Part shown: positions 1 to 9,563 of the stretch, piece after piece
Layout of the letters: each line of letters starts with the position of its first letter
Position numbering within the stretch: position 1 is the first letter of the stretch
Origin: DAHUYF01 sp035623985
GTDB lineage: Bacteria > Pseudomonadota > Alphaproteobacteria > ATCC43930 > CGMCC-115725
DNA length: 64,000 nucleotides
Reading direction: 5' to 3'
Assembly: GCA_035623985.1 (NCBI GenBank)
Contig: DASPSJ010000026.1
Coordinates: forward strand, 1 to 64,000
Program-made: the position numbers and the translations under genes
Notes under the pieces: generated by a model
The model's database searches: none
Seen by the model: only the letters and a program-made list of their open reading frames with translations
What the model was told of the DNA's origin: nothing

Positions 1-436
1 ATGTTGCTCATTCGAGCGCGCCGCGATTCGAATATTGCGCGCCAACCGACCATCAACACCACTCGTGGACCTCACGCCCCTCCCGCAGCACGATCTGTAG
101 CCCGCGTTCCCGCGACTCGCGTCCAGCGGATTCTGCTCTAATTCGCAGATCCTGCCGCCTTGCCGTGACCATGGCCAAGACCATAAGGGCGCAGCAAAAG
201 GGCGTCAACCAAGGGAATAGCGGAATATTATCGGAATATTATACGAGCAGGGCCGCGCACAGCGGCGGCCGGACTCGCGGCGACGCGCGCCTTGTCGCCC
301 GTGCGCTGGCTCGCCCAGGACTTCCCGATGGGATATTCCCGAGTGTCGAGCACTGCGGCGCACGCTGCTGGACGATCGCGAGCGGACTTTCGCCCGTCCA
401 ATCCCGGAATTTTGCTGCTGCTGATCCCGGAGGATG
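1..436. other. Region without a supportable gene
   Basis: I find no convincing coding sequence here. A short + frame (46 codons, ending with TAA at 139-141) is open from the first base and could be the tail of a gene starting outside the window, but its composition gives no support. Around 217-245 an AT-rich stretch holds a tandem repeat of the unit CGGAATATTAT, the only visible sequence structure. Confidence 0.4.
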
Positions 437-622
437 TCAGGTGCTGCCCGAGATGCTCACGGGCTTGCCTCGCTCGAGCGTCCAGGCATATTTGCCGCGG
501 GTCTCGAACGAGCCGTAGCGGATGCGGTTGCCCCGATCGTCGCGACGCCAAGCGCGCGGATTCTTCCCCCGAATGGTCGAAGCGCTCTCCCAGGCAATGT
601 CGCGATCTTTCTTTCTCGCCAT
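437..622 (-). pseudogene. Degenerate small HNH-endonuclease-like protein
   Basis: The 61-codon frame has a good ribosome site (GGAG six bases before ATG). Its first 45 residues follow a small HNH-type family I know from proteobacteria: an MARKKDR start, a W-E pair, an IRGKNP segment, then a WRRDDRGN segment and a glycine-rich stretch. In that family a W-E-I-D-H-x-x-P-V core comes next. Here the D-H pair is replaced by E-R (TLERGKPV), and the frame stops soon after at 437-439, so the usual C-terminal NLQPL-like part is missing. I read it as a catalytically dead, truncated remnant. It could still be translated. Function is unknown. Confidence 0.5.
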
Positions 623-921
623 ACCGATTCTCCAGAATTAACGGAAATTAAGACACCGCTCCAGCGGAACCTTTTGCGCTGCCAAATATCGGAAGTGCGC
701 GCGCAATCGTCAAGACAATCGTCACGCGCCGCGGCGAGCGGCGCCGCCACCACATCAAATAAACGAGGCCATCACGGTTTTTCTCTCTAAAAAATGAAAT
801 TGTCCGGAGGCCATCGTCTTCCTGCCCGCGGGAGGGAAAGTTGCCGCGCCAATATATTGTTCTGACAGATAATTCACCACCTTTCCAAATCCTCATGGTC
901 GGGAAAAACGACGTACCGGGA
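623..921. other. Intergenic region, no gene seen
   Basis: This lies between ribF, which ends at 922 on the minus strand, and the HNH-like remnant, which starts at 622. It is richer in A and T than its surroundings from about 770 to 900. It must carry whatever promoter serves the minus-strand HNH-like frame. I see no strong hairpin or RNA gene. Confidence 0.4.
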
Positions 922-1878
922 TCAATTTCGCCAGAACGCCGGCACCCTTTGCAGCAGCGCGCGCGCCTCAGCGGCATCGGCGGCGATCTGCGCCTTGAGC
1001 GCATCGATGCCCGGGAATTTGCGCTCGGGGCGGAGATAGTCGATGAGCGCGACGCGAAGATGGCGGCCGTAGAGGTCGCCCGAAAAATCGAACAAATGCG
1101 CCTCGAGGCGGAGATCCGTGCCGCCGAAAGTGGGGCGATTGCCGAAATTGGCGACCGCGTCGAGCCAGCGCGTGCCGCAGCCCTCAGCCAGCCCGGCACG
1201 CACGGCGTAGACGCCGGCGGCGGGACGCAGATAATCCTGCAGGAAGAGGTTGGCGGTGGGAAAGCCGATGGTGCGGCCGCGCCGGTCGCCGCGCTCGACC
1301 CGGCCGTCGATCTCCCAGAAACGCCCGAGCAGCTCGGCCGCCTCGCGCGGGCGCCCGAAGCGGAGATGTTCGCGGATCTGCGTCGAGGAATAGGCTGCAC
1401 CGGTCGCCGCCTGCATCGGCGCGACGATGTCGACATCGAAGCCCAGCGCCGCGCCGCAGCCGGCGAGCAGCGCCGGATTGCCGCGGCGCTGATGGCCAAA
1501 GACGAAATCGTAGCCGACCACGACGTGGCGCGCGCCGAGCTCGCGAACCAGCACACCGTCGACGAAATCCTCGGCGCTGCGCCGGGCGAAATCGAGGTCG
1601 AAATGAAGGGTAAAGAGAAGGTCGACGCCGAGCGCCTCGATGCGGCGCGACTTGACGCGGAACGGCGTCAAGCGGAAGGGCGGATCCTGCGGCCGGAAGA
1701 CGCTGCGCGGATGCGGTTCGAAGGTGAGCACGGCCAGGGGCGCGCCGAGGCGACGCGCGATCGCCCTGGCCTCGCCGATGACGCGCTGATGGCCGAGATG
1801 GACGCCGTCGAAATTACCCAGCGCGACCACCGCGCCGCGATCGCCGGGGGCCACCTTGCTGTGGCGGAAGATGCGCAT
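922..1878 (-). CDS. ribF: Bifunctional riboflavin kinase / FAD synthetase
   Basis: RibF phosphorylates riboflavin to FMN and adenylates FMN to FAD in the cytoplasm. The 318-residue protein has the normal family length. The N-terminal nucleotidyltransferase half shows GNFDGVHLGH (about residues 22-31) and FEPHPRSVF. The C-terminal kinase half shows RGRTIGFPTANL (about 200-211). The start at 1878 keeps the full N-terminal beta strand before GNFDG, although its ribosome site is weak. The gene stands with the MaoC gene on the same strand. The usual alphaproteobacterial neighbour ileS is not visible here. Confidence 0.95.
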   Translation of the reverse strand: MRIFRHSKVAPGDRGAVVALGNFDGVHLGHQRVIGEARAIARRLGAPLAVLTFEPHPRSVFRPQDPPFRLTPFRVKSRRIEALGVDLLFTLHFDLDFARRSAEDFVDGVLVRELGARHVVVGYDFVFGHQRRGNPALLAGCGAALGFDVDIVAPMQAATGAAYSSTQIREHLRFGRPREAAELLGRFWEIDGRVERGDRRGRTIGFPTANLFLQDYLRPAAGVYAVRAGLAEGCGTRWLDAVANFGNRPTFGGTDLRLEAHLFDFSGDLYGRHLRVALIDYLRPERKFPGIDALKAQIAADAAEARALLQRVPAFWRN

Positions 1879-1956
1879 GGATAGAGGCTTGAGCTCCTGG
1901 TTGCCGCCCGCGAAAATATCGCGCTCGAGGCGGCAAGGATAGGTGCAAGTCGCCGC

Positions 1957-2406
1957 TCAGCGGCGCGACGGCACCATGACCAGGGCATCGCCGTCGATCA
2001 CCACCGTCTCGCCGACATGGCAGACGGTCTTGAGCATCACCCGCGCCTTGTCGCGAATGATGTCGATGACGGTAACCCGTGCCTTGACCCGGTCGCCGAT
2101 GCGTACCGGGGCGCGAAAGCTCAGATTCTGCGTCAGATAGATCGTGCCGGGGCCGGGCAAGCGCGACGCAATGGTGGTGGAGAAGAAGCTCGCCGACAGC
2201 ATGCCGTGGACGATACGGCCCTTGAAGCGGGTGGCGCGGGCGTAGGCCTCGTCGAGATGCACCGGGTTGCGATCCCCGGAAACGTCGGCGAATTTGACCA
2301 CATCCTGCTCGGAGATGACATGCTCATAGACGGCGGTCATGCCGATCAAGAGGTCTTCCAGGGCATAGCCGGCCGCCAGCGGGTTTCCGGCGCGAATATC
2401 ATCCAT
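1957..2406 (-). CDS. MaoC-type (R)-specific enoyl-CoA hydratase
   Basis: This is a hot-dog-fold hydratase of the MaoC/PhaJ family, which adds water to trans-2-enoyl-CoA to give (R)-3-hydroxyacyl-CoA. The hydratase motif is visible as SGDRNPVHLDEAYA, with the catalytic Asp and His in D-x4-H spacing. It is followed by GRIVHGML, typical of the family. The ATG at 2406 has GAGG at a good distance; a GTG two codons upstream is the alternative start. About 150 residues is the normal single-domain length. The true acyl chain preference cannot be read from sequence. Confidence 0.88.
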   Translation of the reverse strand: MDDIRAGNPLAAGYALEDLLIGMTAVYEHVISEQDVVKFADVSGDRNPVHLDEAYARATRFKGRIVHGMLSASFFSTTIASRLPGPGTIYLTQNLSFRAPVRIGDRVKARVTVIDIIRDKARVMLKTVCHVGETVVIDGDALVMVPSRR

Positions 2407-2537
2407 CGACACACCTCGGAAAAGAATCGGCTTACCGTGCTCAAGCGGATCGCGCGGCCAGGGATGGTGCGGCGCAACCTACCCCTCCCGTCGGCCCGGA
2501 GCAAGCCACGGTAACCCAAAGCCACTTACGTAGGTTT

Positions 2538-2579
2538 AAGATAGGGACTCTCTTCGCAATTGCGAGAGGGCCTATTCTT
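2538..2579 (-). terminator. Long hairpin at the end of the amidase gene
   Basis: The two arms AAGATAGGGACTCTC and GAGAGGGCCTATTCTT pair over about 15 bases with one bulge and one mismatch. The loop is itself a self-complementary TCGCAATTGCGA. On the minus strand the hairpin begins at the amidase stop codon and is followed by TCTTAAACC, so the U-tract is weak. It may be a terminator or an mRNA 3' stabiliser. Confidence 0.5.
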
Positions 2580-4011
2580 GCCCTGAACGCGGCTCGATCG
2601 GCAGCAGCGCGGCGAGCCCAAGCTGCTCCTCGAGCAGCGCCGCCGCCGCCAGCAGCGCCGCCTCGCCGCGCGGCCGGCCGACAAGCTGCAATCCGACAGG
2701 AAGCCCGGCGCGGGTAAAGCCACAGGGCAGCGACAGGGCGGGGCAGCCGACCAGGCTCACCGCATAGCTCATGGCAAGCCAATCGACGTAATTGTCGAAG
2801 CGGCGGCCCGCCGCCTCCTGGACATAGCGCTGTTCGACGTCGAAGGGGGGCACGATCACCGCCGGCGTTGCCAGCAGGTCGTAATCGGCGAAGAAGCCGG
2901 CAACACGCTCATAGAGCCGGGCGCGCCCGCGCATCGCCTTGCCTATCGCGGCGCCGTCGAGCGCCAGCCCCTTTTCGATATTCCAGACCATCTCGGGCTT
3001 GAGGCGGTCGCGGTGCTCCGCCAGCAGCGGCGCATAATTGGCGGCAAAGCGCACGGCGCGCAGCGTCTGGAAGATCTCGCTGGTGCCGCTGAAATCGGGG
3101 CCCGCCTCCTCGACCGCGGCGCCGCGCTCGGCGAAACGGCGCGAAGCGGCAGCGGCGAGATCGGCAACCTCCGGCTCGACCGGCAGGAAGCCCAGATCGC
3201 GCGAGAAGCCGATGCGGCGTGGCGCGCGGGCGGAAGCGGCGAGCACGGCGTCAAGAAAGGGCTCGGCCGGCGGCTCGATCGACAGCGGATCGCGGGGGTC
3301 GAAGGCCGCCATGGCGTCGAGCATGAGGGCGAGATCGCCGACGGTGCGCGCCATCGGCCCGGCGACGGCGAGCCCGTCATAGACGTGCTTTTCCGGACCT
3401 TGGGGCACCAGGCCGGGGCTGGGGCGCAGCCCCACCACCGAGCAGAAGCTCGCCGGAATGCGCAGGCTGCCGCCGAGATCGCTGCCATTGGCGAGCCAGA
3501 CCTCGCCGGTGGCGAGCGCCACCGCGGCGCCGCCCGAGGAGCCGCCGCAGCTCAGGGCGGTGTTCCAGGGATTGCGCGTCTTGCCGAAGACCGGATTGAA
3601 GGTGTTGGCGCCGGCGGCGAATTCCGGCGCGTTCGAGCGCGCCAGCACGATGCCGCCGTTGCGCTCCAGCGCCTCGACCTGGAGATCGGAGCGCCCAGGC
3701 ACGCGATCGGCATAGATTGGCGAGCCGTGCGTGCTGCGCACGCCGGCGACGTCCATTGAATCCTTGATGGCGAGCGGCAGCCCGCCGAGCCAGCCGCGCC
3801 GGCGCTCCGGTGAAGGCGCCGCCATCAATCGGCGTGCCGCCGCCCGCGCCCGGTCGGGACAACGAACCGGCAGCGCGTTCACCGCGCCGTCCACCGCTTC
3901 GATGCGGGCGAGGGCGGCGTCGATGAGCTCGAGCGGCGAGACCTCGCGCCGTTCGAGCAGCGCCAGCACCTGGCGCGCGGTCAGGCGGACGAGATCATCG
4001 CTGCCGGCCAT
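2572..4011 (-). CDS. Amidase signature family protein
   Basis: A 479-residue serine amidohydrolase of the amidase-signature family, which hydrolyses carboxamides; the substrate is not predictable. The Ser-cisSer-Lys triad is visible: Lys in LAIKDSMDV, the cis-Ser in CGGSSGGAAVALATG, and the nucleophile Ser in GSDLGGSLRIPA. The ATG at 4011 is preceded by GGGAGGACC, which decides the start; the frame stays open upstream only by chance. A second amidase of the same superfamily lies at 60392-61801. The gene is divergent from the Rieske oxygenase gene, only about 100 bases away. Confidence 0.9.
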   Translation of the reverse strand: MAGSDDLVRLTARQVLALLERREVSPLELIDAALARIEAVDGAVNALPVRCPDRARAAARRLMAAPSPERRRGWLGGLPLAIKDSMDVAGVRSTHGSPIYADRVPGRSDLQVEALERNGGIVLARSNAPEFAAGANTFNPVFGKTRNPWNTALSCGGSSGGAAVALATGEVWLANGSDLGGSLRIPASFCSVVGLRPSPGLVPQGPEKHVYDGLAVAGPMARTVGDLALMLDAMAAFDPRDPLSIEPPAEPFLDAVLAASARAPRRIGFSRDLGFLPVEPEVADLAAAASRRFAERGAAVEEAGPDFSGTSEIFQTLRAVRFAANYAPLLAEHRDRLKPEMVWNIEKGLALDGAAIGKAMRGRARLYERVAGFFADYDLLATPAVIVPPFDVEQRYVQEAAGRRFDNYVDWLAMSYAVSLVGCPALSLPCGFTRAGLPVGLQLVGRPRGEAALLAAAALLEEQLGLAALLPIEPRSGQE

Positions 4012-4112
4012 GGATGGTCCTCCCGGGAACGCAACGCTAGCATCCTCTTGCCGCGGGCGGGAGAGGCGAAAGCGCTTCCGCCGGCGTGGGCGCGCCGCTA
4101 AGCTCCGCCGCC

Positions 4113-5150
4113 ATGGACTCGGACGGCGCCCTCCCACTGCGCGAAATGTGGTATTTCGCGCTGCCCGGCGCGGCGCTCGCGCGCAGAGGGATGCAGGCGA
4201 AGACGCTGCTGGGCGAGCCGTTGCTGCTCGGCCGCGGCGATGACGGAGCGGTGTTCGCATTGCGCGACATCTGCCCGCATCGCGGCATTCCGCTGTCCTG
4301 CGGCCGCTTCGACGGGCGCGAGGTCGAATGCTGCTATCACGGTTGGCGTTTCGACACGACGGGAAGGTGCGCCGCCATCCCCTCGCTCATCCCCGGCCAG
4401 GAACTCGACATCTCGCGTCTCGGCGTCAAGGCTTATCCGGTGCGCGAGAGGCAAGGCAATGTCTGGATCTATTTCGGCGAGGACCCTGCCGGCGCGCCGG
4501 AGGTGCCGACGTTGCCCGAGATCGGCGAGCGCGCGCCCGATCTCTTCGAGAGCATGCGCTTCCCGTGCAGCATCGATCACGCGGTGGTGGGGCTGATGGA
4601 CCCGGCGCACGGCCCTTTCGTGCATCAGGCATGGTGGTGGCGCGGAAGGCGGTCGATCCACGAGAAGGCCAAGGCCTTTGCCGCCTCGCCTTTCGGCTTC
4701 ACCATGCTGCGCCACGCGCCGTCGCGCAATTCCAACGGCTATAAACTGCTCGGCGGCGCGCCCGAGACCGAGATCGTTTTCCGGCTACCGAGCGTGCGCA
4801 TCGAGCATATCCGCGCAGGACGACACGCGGTGGTCAATCTCACCGCGGTGACGCCGCTGTCGGACAGCGAATGCGAGGTCAATCACGCGATCTGGTGGAG
4901 CGTGCCGTACCTCACGCCGCTGAAGCCGCTGCTGAGGCCGTTCGTGCGCGCCTTCCTGCGCCAGGACCGCGACATCATGGCGCTGCAGGCGAAGGGGCTC
5001 ACCCACCAGCCGAGCCTGCTGCTGATCAACGACGCCGACACTCAGGCGCGCTGGTACTATCGGCTCAAGAACGAATATGCGCGCGCGCGCGCCGAGCACC
5101 GGCCCTTCGTCAACCCGGTGAAGGAGCGCGTGCTGCGCTGGCGGAGCTGA
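4113..5150 (+). CDS. Rieske-type aromatic ring-hydroxylating oxygenase, alpha subunit
   Basis: This is an oxygenase component that takes electrons through a Rieske [2Fe-2S] centre to a mononuclear iron site. Rieske ligands are seen as CPHRG (Cys54, His56) and CCYHGW (Cys74, His76). The iron-site signature is DPAHGPFVH, an H-x4-H pair about 160 residues in. At about 345 residues it resembles the shorter Rieske oxygenases acting on non-dioxygenase substrates (demethylase or monooxygenase type) more than classical two-subunit dioxygenases, and no beta subunit or reductase gene is beside it. An ATG nine codons upstream at 4086 is an alternative start. The DUF488 gene follows after one base. Confidence 0.88.
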   Translation: MDSDGALPLREMWYFALPGAALARRGMQAKTLLGEPLLLGRGDDGAVFALRDICPHRGIPLSCGRFDGREVECCYHGWRFDTTGRCAAIPSLIPGQELDISRLGVKAYPVRERQGNVWIYFGEDPAGAPEVPTLPEIGERAPDLFESMRFPCSIDHAVVGLMDPAHGPFVHQAWWWRGRRSIHEKAKAFAASPFGFTMLRHAPSRNSNGYKLLGGAPETEIVFRLPSVRIEHIRAGRHAVVNLTAVTPLSDSECEVNHAIWWSVPYLTPLKPLLRPFVRAFLRQDRDIMALQAKGLTHQPSLLLINDADTQARWYYRLKNEYARARAEHRPFVNPVKERVLRWRS

Positions 5151-5151
5151 G

Positions 5152-5610
5152 ATGAAAACGCCCGTGCTCTGCACCATCGGCTATGAGAAGGCGAGCCAGG
5201 CCGAGGTGCTGGCGGCGCTCGCCGTTGCAGGCGTCCGCCGCGTCATCGACGTGCGCGACCGGCCCTTGTCGCGCCGCGCCGGCTTCTCCAAGCGCCAGCT
5301 CCAGGCCGGGCTGGAGGCGAACGGCTTCGGCTACGTGCATTTGCAGGCGCTCGGCACGCCGCCCGAGGGGCGTGAGGCGAACCGCAAGCGGCAATGGCCG
5401 CGTTTTTGGAAGATTGTCGAGGCGAGACTCGCGAGCCCCGAGGCCGAGCATGCGCTCGCGCAGGCGGCAGCGCTGGCGGCGGAAGCGCCGAGCTGCCTGC
5501 TCTGCTACGAGGCGGATTGGCAGACCTGCCACCGCAGGCGCGTGGGCGAACTGCTTGCCGAACGCCATGGCTTCGCGCTGCAGCATCTCGCGGTAGCACC
5601 ACTGCCGTAG
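5152..5610 (+). CDS. DUF488 family protein
   Basis: A 152-residue protein of the DUF488 family, whose function is poorly defined. The N-terminal TIGYEKAS segment and the RRVIDVRDRPLSRR segment (residues about 24-38) are the family hallmarks. A conserved LLCYEADWQTCHRR block with two Cys and one His sits near the C terminus, which suggests a metal or thiol role. The ATG starts one base after the stop of the Rieske oxygenase gene, so the two are probably co-translated. Confidence 0.88.
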   Translation: MKTPVLCTIGYEKASQAEVLAALAVAGVRRVIDVRDRPLSRRAGFSKRQLQAGLEANGFGYVHLQALGTPPEGREANRKRQWPRFWKIVEARLASPEAEHALAQAAALAAEAPSCLLCYEADWQTCHRRRVGELLAERHGFALQHLAVAPLP

Positions 5611-5793
5611 AGCACCTTTCTGGTTGCATGAAGCCATGGGCCCGACGCTACTCTCGAGCGTCGCCGTCGGCGAAGCGGCATAATCGTAACGACACGGGAG
5701 CGACAAGGATCTGTAACCCTCGCGTCTCATGATGTCCTTGCTATCGCGGCGATCACAAACGACCGCGCCATCTTTTTGAGATCAGGGGGAAAA

Positions 5794-7458
5794 ATGATCG
5801 CAAATCGCTGGGGGAAAGCCCTGCTCGCACTGGCTGCACCGTACCTTCTCTCTTTGCCGCCTGCCGCCGCAGCCGGACCAGCCGCCACCCCGACCACCAC
5901 GCCCATAAAATATCTGGTCGTCATTTTCCAGGAAAACAACTCGTTCGATCATTACTTCGGAACCTACCCCCAGGCCGTGAACCCGCCGGGCGAGCCCCCC
6001 TTCCAGGCGTTTGAGGGAACGCCTTCGATCAACGGCCTCAACGGGCCGCTGCTGACCAACAATCCCAATGTGATCAGCCGCGACGCCAACAACAATCCGA
6101 TCGCCCCGCATCTGTTCAATCCCTTCCGGCTCGATCGCAGCATGGCCGTCACCTGCGACAACGACAATGCCTATGATGCGGAGCAAGAGGCTTATGACCG
6201 CGGTCTCGCCGACCAATTCCAGGCGTCGAGCGCCACCATCAACCCGAACCCGACGCCGGCCAGCCCACCGACGCTCGCCCTGCCGCCTTGCCCGCCGGGA
6301 CTCAACATGGGTTATTACGACGGGAATACAGTGACGGCGCTATGGAACTATGCTCAGCGCTTCGCCATGAGCGACAGCTTCTTCGATGCCGAATTCGGCA
6401 CGACGGTGATGGGGCATTTGAACCTCATCTCCGGCCAGACGCACCAGACCAATACGGCGACGCTCAAGGGGAAGATCGCAAACGGATCGGTCATTGCCAA
6501 TATCGATCCGGACCCGTCGCTCGACGACTGCGCCTCCGGCAGCACCGTCAAGATGAGCGGGCACAACATCGGGGACCTGCTCAACGCCAAGGGCGTCACC
6601 TGGGGCTGGTTCTACGGCGATTTCACACCGGCAAAACCAGCGGTCACCACGGGTCCGACACCCAGCCCGGCGGTCTGCACGCTCGATTATGACTCCCACT
6701 ATGATCCCTTTCTCTATTACCCACAGACGGCGAACCCGCATCATCTGCCGCCGAGTTCGATCGCCGCGGTAGGGCACAGCGGCGATCCGGCCAACCATCA
6801 ATATAGCCTCGCCACCTTCTGGAGCGCCGTCGCCGCGCACAATCTTCCGGCGGTCAGCTACCTCAAGGCGCCATTGCTGCAAAATGGCCACCCGGCGAAA
6901 TCCGACCCGCTCGACGAGCAGATTTTCCTGGTCGAAACCATCAACCAACTGCAGACCATTCCGGAATGGTCGCAGATGGCGATTATCATCACTTATGATG
7001 ATTCCGACGGCTGGTACGATCATGTCGTGCCGCCCATCGTCAATCAGTCGAACGATCCGAACCTCGACCACCTCTGCGGTCAACAGCCGGCTTTGACCTC
7101 GCCGTTCGTCACCGCGTCCATCCCCCTCGCCGCAACCGCCTTCAATGACCGGTGCGGTTACGGCCAGCGCCTTCCGATGCTGGTGATCTCGCCTTTCGCG
7201 AAACCCAACTACGTCGACCACACCGTCACCGACACGACCTCGATCCTGCGCTTCATCGAGGACAATTGGGATACGGGCCGCATTGACTCGCTGGATCACC
7301 CGAATGGGACTCCCACCGGCGATCCGCCGGAGGGTCAAGCCTCCTTCGACAGCATTGCCGGCACCATCACGGGCATGTTCGATTTCGATAACCCGCCCAA
7401 TATGCGGCCGGTTTTTCTCGATCCGCAATCGGGCGAGGCTCTTCGAGGCTCCCCCTGA
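5794..7458 (+). CDS. Secreted phosphoesterase (phospholipase C / acid phosphatase family)
   Basis: A 554-residue protein of the phosphoesterase family that includes phospholipase C and AcpA-type acid phosphatases, which cleave phosphate esters outside the cytoplasm. A signal peptide is clear: positively charged start, a leucine- and alanine-rich core, then an A-A-A region near residue 27. The family signature QENNSFDHYFGTYP follows at about residue 45, with metal-site residues in YDDSDGWYDHVVPP further on. The start at 5794 is chosen because a GGGGGAAAA ribosome site precedes it; six extra codons upstream are possible. It stands alone. Confidence 0.9.
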   Translation: MIANRWGKALLALAAPYLLSLPPAAAAGPAATPTTTPIKYLVVIFQENNSFDHYFGTYPQAVNPPGEPPFQAFEGTPSINGLNGPLLTNNPNVISRDANNNPIAPHLFNPFRLDRSMAVTCDNDNAYDAEQEAYDRGLADQFQASSATINPNPTPASPPTLALPPCPPGLNMGYYDGNTVTALWNYAQRFAMSDSFFDAEFGTTVMGHLNLISGQTHQTNTATLKGKIANGSVIANIDPDPSLDDCASGSTVKMSGHNIGDLLNAKGVTWGWFYGDFTPAKPAVTTGPTPSPAVCTLDYDSHYDPFLYYPQTANPHHLPPSSIAAVGHSGDPANHQYSLATFWSAVAAHNLPAVSYLKAPLLQNGHPAKSDPLDEQIFLVETINQLQTIPEWSQMAIIITYDDSDGWYDHVVPPIVNQSNDPNLDHLCGQQPALTSPFVTASIPLAATAFNDRCGYGQRLPMLVISPFAKPNYVDHTVTDTTSILRFIEDNWDTGRIDSLDHPNGTPTGDPPEGQASFDSIAGTITGMFDFDNPPNMRPVFLDPQSGEALRGSP

Positions 7459-7551
7459 GAGCAAAATCTTGCCGGCCGGCCTTGTGCGCCTGGGTCTGGG
7501 TTAATTTGAGCGCGAAGACGCCAAGCCCGGGAACTACGGACGAACCTCCCG

Positions 7552-8580
7552 CTACTCGCCGGGCGCCGCCTGCGCCGCCGCTGAAGGAGGCGGCGCCTGG
7601 CTTCTGCCGATGCTGGCGCGTTGCGCCAGATAGATGATCTCGCCGACCACGCCGCGGCGGAAGGTGAGGACGCAGATGACGAAGATGACGCCCTGCATCA
7701 CCGTCACCCAGGAGCCGTACTGAGCAAGATAATTCTCCATGGTAACGTCGATGAAGGCGCCGACGACCGGTCCGAAGACGGTGCCGAGACCGCCGATCAA
7801 GGTCATCAGCACCACCTCGCCCGACATCTGCCACTGCACATCGGTCAGCGAGGCGAGCTGAAAGACCAGCGACTTGGTCGAACCGGCGAGCCCGGCGAGC
7901 GTGGCGGAAAGGATGAAGGCCAGGAGCTTGTAGCGATCGGTGCGATAGCCCAGCGAGATGGCGCGCGGCTCGTTCTCGCGGATCGCCTTCAGCACCTGGC
8001 CGAAGGGCGAATGAATGGTGCGATAGATGGCGGCGTAGCCGATCAGGAATATGACCAGCACGAAATAGTACATGGCGAAGGTATCGGAAAGGTCGATGAC
8101 GCCGAGCAGACGGCCGCGCGGCACCGCCTGGATGCCGTCCTCGCCGCCGGTGAACTTGACCTGCAAGGCGACGAAAAAGATCATCTGCGCCAGCGCCAAG
8201 GTGATCATCGCGAAGTAAATGCCCTGGCGGCGGATGGCGAGCCAGCCGAAGACGGCGCCGAGCAGCAGCGCCACGGCGGTGCCGGCGAGGATGCCGGCGA
8301 GCGGCTCGAAGCCCCAGACCTTGACCACATGGGCGGTGATGTAGGAGGCGCTGCCCATGAAGGCGGCGTGGCCGAAAGAGAGCAGGCCGACATAGCCGAT
8401 CAGCAGATTGAAGGCGCATGCGAAGAGCGCGAAGCACAGCGCCTTCATCAGAAAGACGGGATAGAGCACGAAGGGGCCGGCGATCGCCGCCGCCAGCAGC
8501 AGTCCGCAAAGGATCAGGGTCCAGCGCGGCGAAAGCCCGGTCTCGCGCAGGCGCAGGCCGGCCGAGAGCATGCCCGACAT
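7552..8580 (-). CDS. livM: Branched-chain amino-acid type ABC permease LivM
   Basis: The second membrane subunit of a HAAT-type ABC importer. The protein is very hydrophobic, with 8-10 predicted membrane segments, and has the family motif region SFGHAAFMGSASYI near residue 70 and a GGLGTVFGPVVGAF coupling segment. It is the last gene of a five-gene minus-strand operon (ATPase, ATPase, binding protein, permease, permease); LivH ends one base before its start. The length of 342 residues is normal. The transported compound may be a branched-chain amino acid or an aromatic or carboxylate compound; the family is often mis-specified. Confidence 0.92.
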   Translation of the reverse strand: MSGMLSAGLRLRETGLSPRWTLILCGLLLAAAIAGPFVLYPVFLMKALCFALFACAFNLLIGYVGLLSFGHAAFMGSASYITAHVVKVWGFEPLAGILAGTAVALLLGAVFGWLAIRRQGIYFAMITLALAQMIFFVALQVKFTGGEDGIQAVPRGRLLGVIDLSDTFAMYYFVLVIFLIGYAAIYRTIHSPFGQVLKAIRENEPRAISLGYRTDRYKLLAFILSATLAGLAGSTKSLVFQLASLTDVQWQMSGEVVLMTLIGGLGTVFGPVVGAFIDVTMENYLAQYGSWVTVMQGVIFVICVLTFRRGVVGEIIYLAQRASIGRSQAPPPSAAAQAAPGE

Positions 8581-8581
8581 G

Positions 8582-9481
8582 TCAGGCCGCCCTGCCGAAG
8601 AAGCCCGCGGGCTTGGCCAGGAGCACGATCGCCATGACGACGAAGATCACCGTGTTCGACGCCTCGGGGTAGAACACCTTGGTCAGGCCCTCGATCACCC
8701 CCAGCACGAAGCCGCTGGCGACGGCGCCAAGGATCGAGCCCATGCCGCCGATGACGACGACGGCGAAGACGACGACGATGATGTTGGAGCCCATGAGCGG
8801 GCTCACCTGATAGATCGGCGCCGCCAGCACGCCGGCGAAGGCCGCAAGCGCGGCACCGAAGCCATAGGTCAAAGTTACCATCCGCGGCACGTTGATGCCG
8901 AAAGCCTGCACCAGGACCGGGTTCTCGGTGGCGGCGCGCAGATAGGCGCCGAGCCGGGTGCGCTCGATCAGGAACCAGGTGCCGATGCACACCGCCAGCG
9001 AGGCGAGAATCACCCAGGCACGATAGTTGGGCAGGAACATGAATCCGAGATCGTGCGCGCCATTGAGTTCGCTCGGGATCGAGTAGGGCTGTCCGGAAGA
9101 GCCGTAATACTGGCGGAACACGCCCTCGATGATCAGCGCAAGGCCGAAGGTGAGCAGCAGCCCGTAGAGATGGTCAAGCCGGTAGATGTGGCGCAGGAAC
9201 AGCCGCTCGAGCACGATGCCCGCCGCCGCCACCGCGAGCGGCGCCAGAATCAGCGCCGGCCAATAGCCGATGCCGAGATAGTTGAGCGCGAGCCAGGCGC
9301 AAAACGCGCCCAGCATGTACTGCGCGCCATGGGTGAAGTTGATGATGTTGAGCATGCCGAAGATGACGGCAAGCCCGAGACTCAGCATGGCGTAGAAGGC
9401 GCCGTTGATGAGCCCGATCAGGAGCTGCGCGAACAATGCCGGGGTCGGCGGCAGGGCGAAATGGGGCAGGAAGGAGAGCAT
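8582..9481 (-). CDS. livH: Branched-chain amino-acid type ABC permease LivH
   Basis: The first membrane subunit of the HAAT importer, 299 residues and strongly hydrophobic. The N-terminal GLINGAFYAMLSLGLAVIFG and NFTHGAQYMLGAF segments, and GSILGAVASGFVLG near the C terminus, are typical of LivH. The ATG at 9481 matches the family N terminus; the frame extends 15 codons upstream without support. The gene lies between the binding-protein gene and livM. Confidence 0.92.
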   Translation of the reverse strand: MLSFLPHFALPPTPALFAQLLIGLINGAFYAMLSLGLAVIFGMLNIINFTHGAQYMLGAFCAWLALNYLGIGYWPALILAPLAVAAAGIVLERLFLRHIYRLDHLYGLLLTFGLALIIEGVFRQYYGSSGQPYSIPSELNGAHDLGFMFLPNYRAWVILASLAVCIGTWFLIERTRLGAYLRAATENPVLVQAFGINVPRMVTLTYGFGAALAAFAGVLAAPIYQVSPLMGSNIIVVVFAVVVIGGMGSILGAVASGFVLGVIEGLTKVFYPEASNTVIFVVMAIVLLAKPAGFFGRAA

Positions 9482-9563
9482 GGCCGCTAAGGAGCGCGGC
9501 GCGCGACCGCACCCCTCCCCCAGCACGAGGGAGGGATGCGGCGGGACGCAAGGGCGGCGCGCA

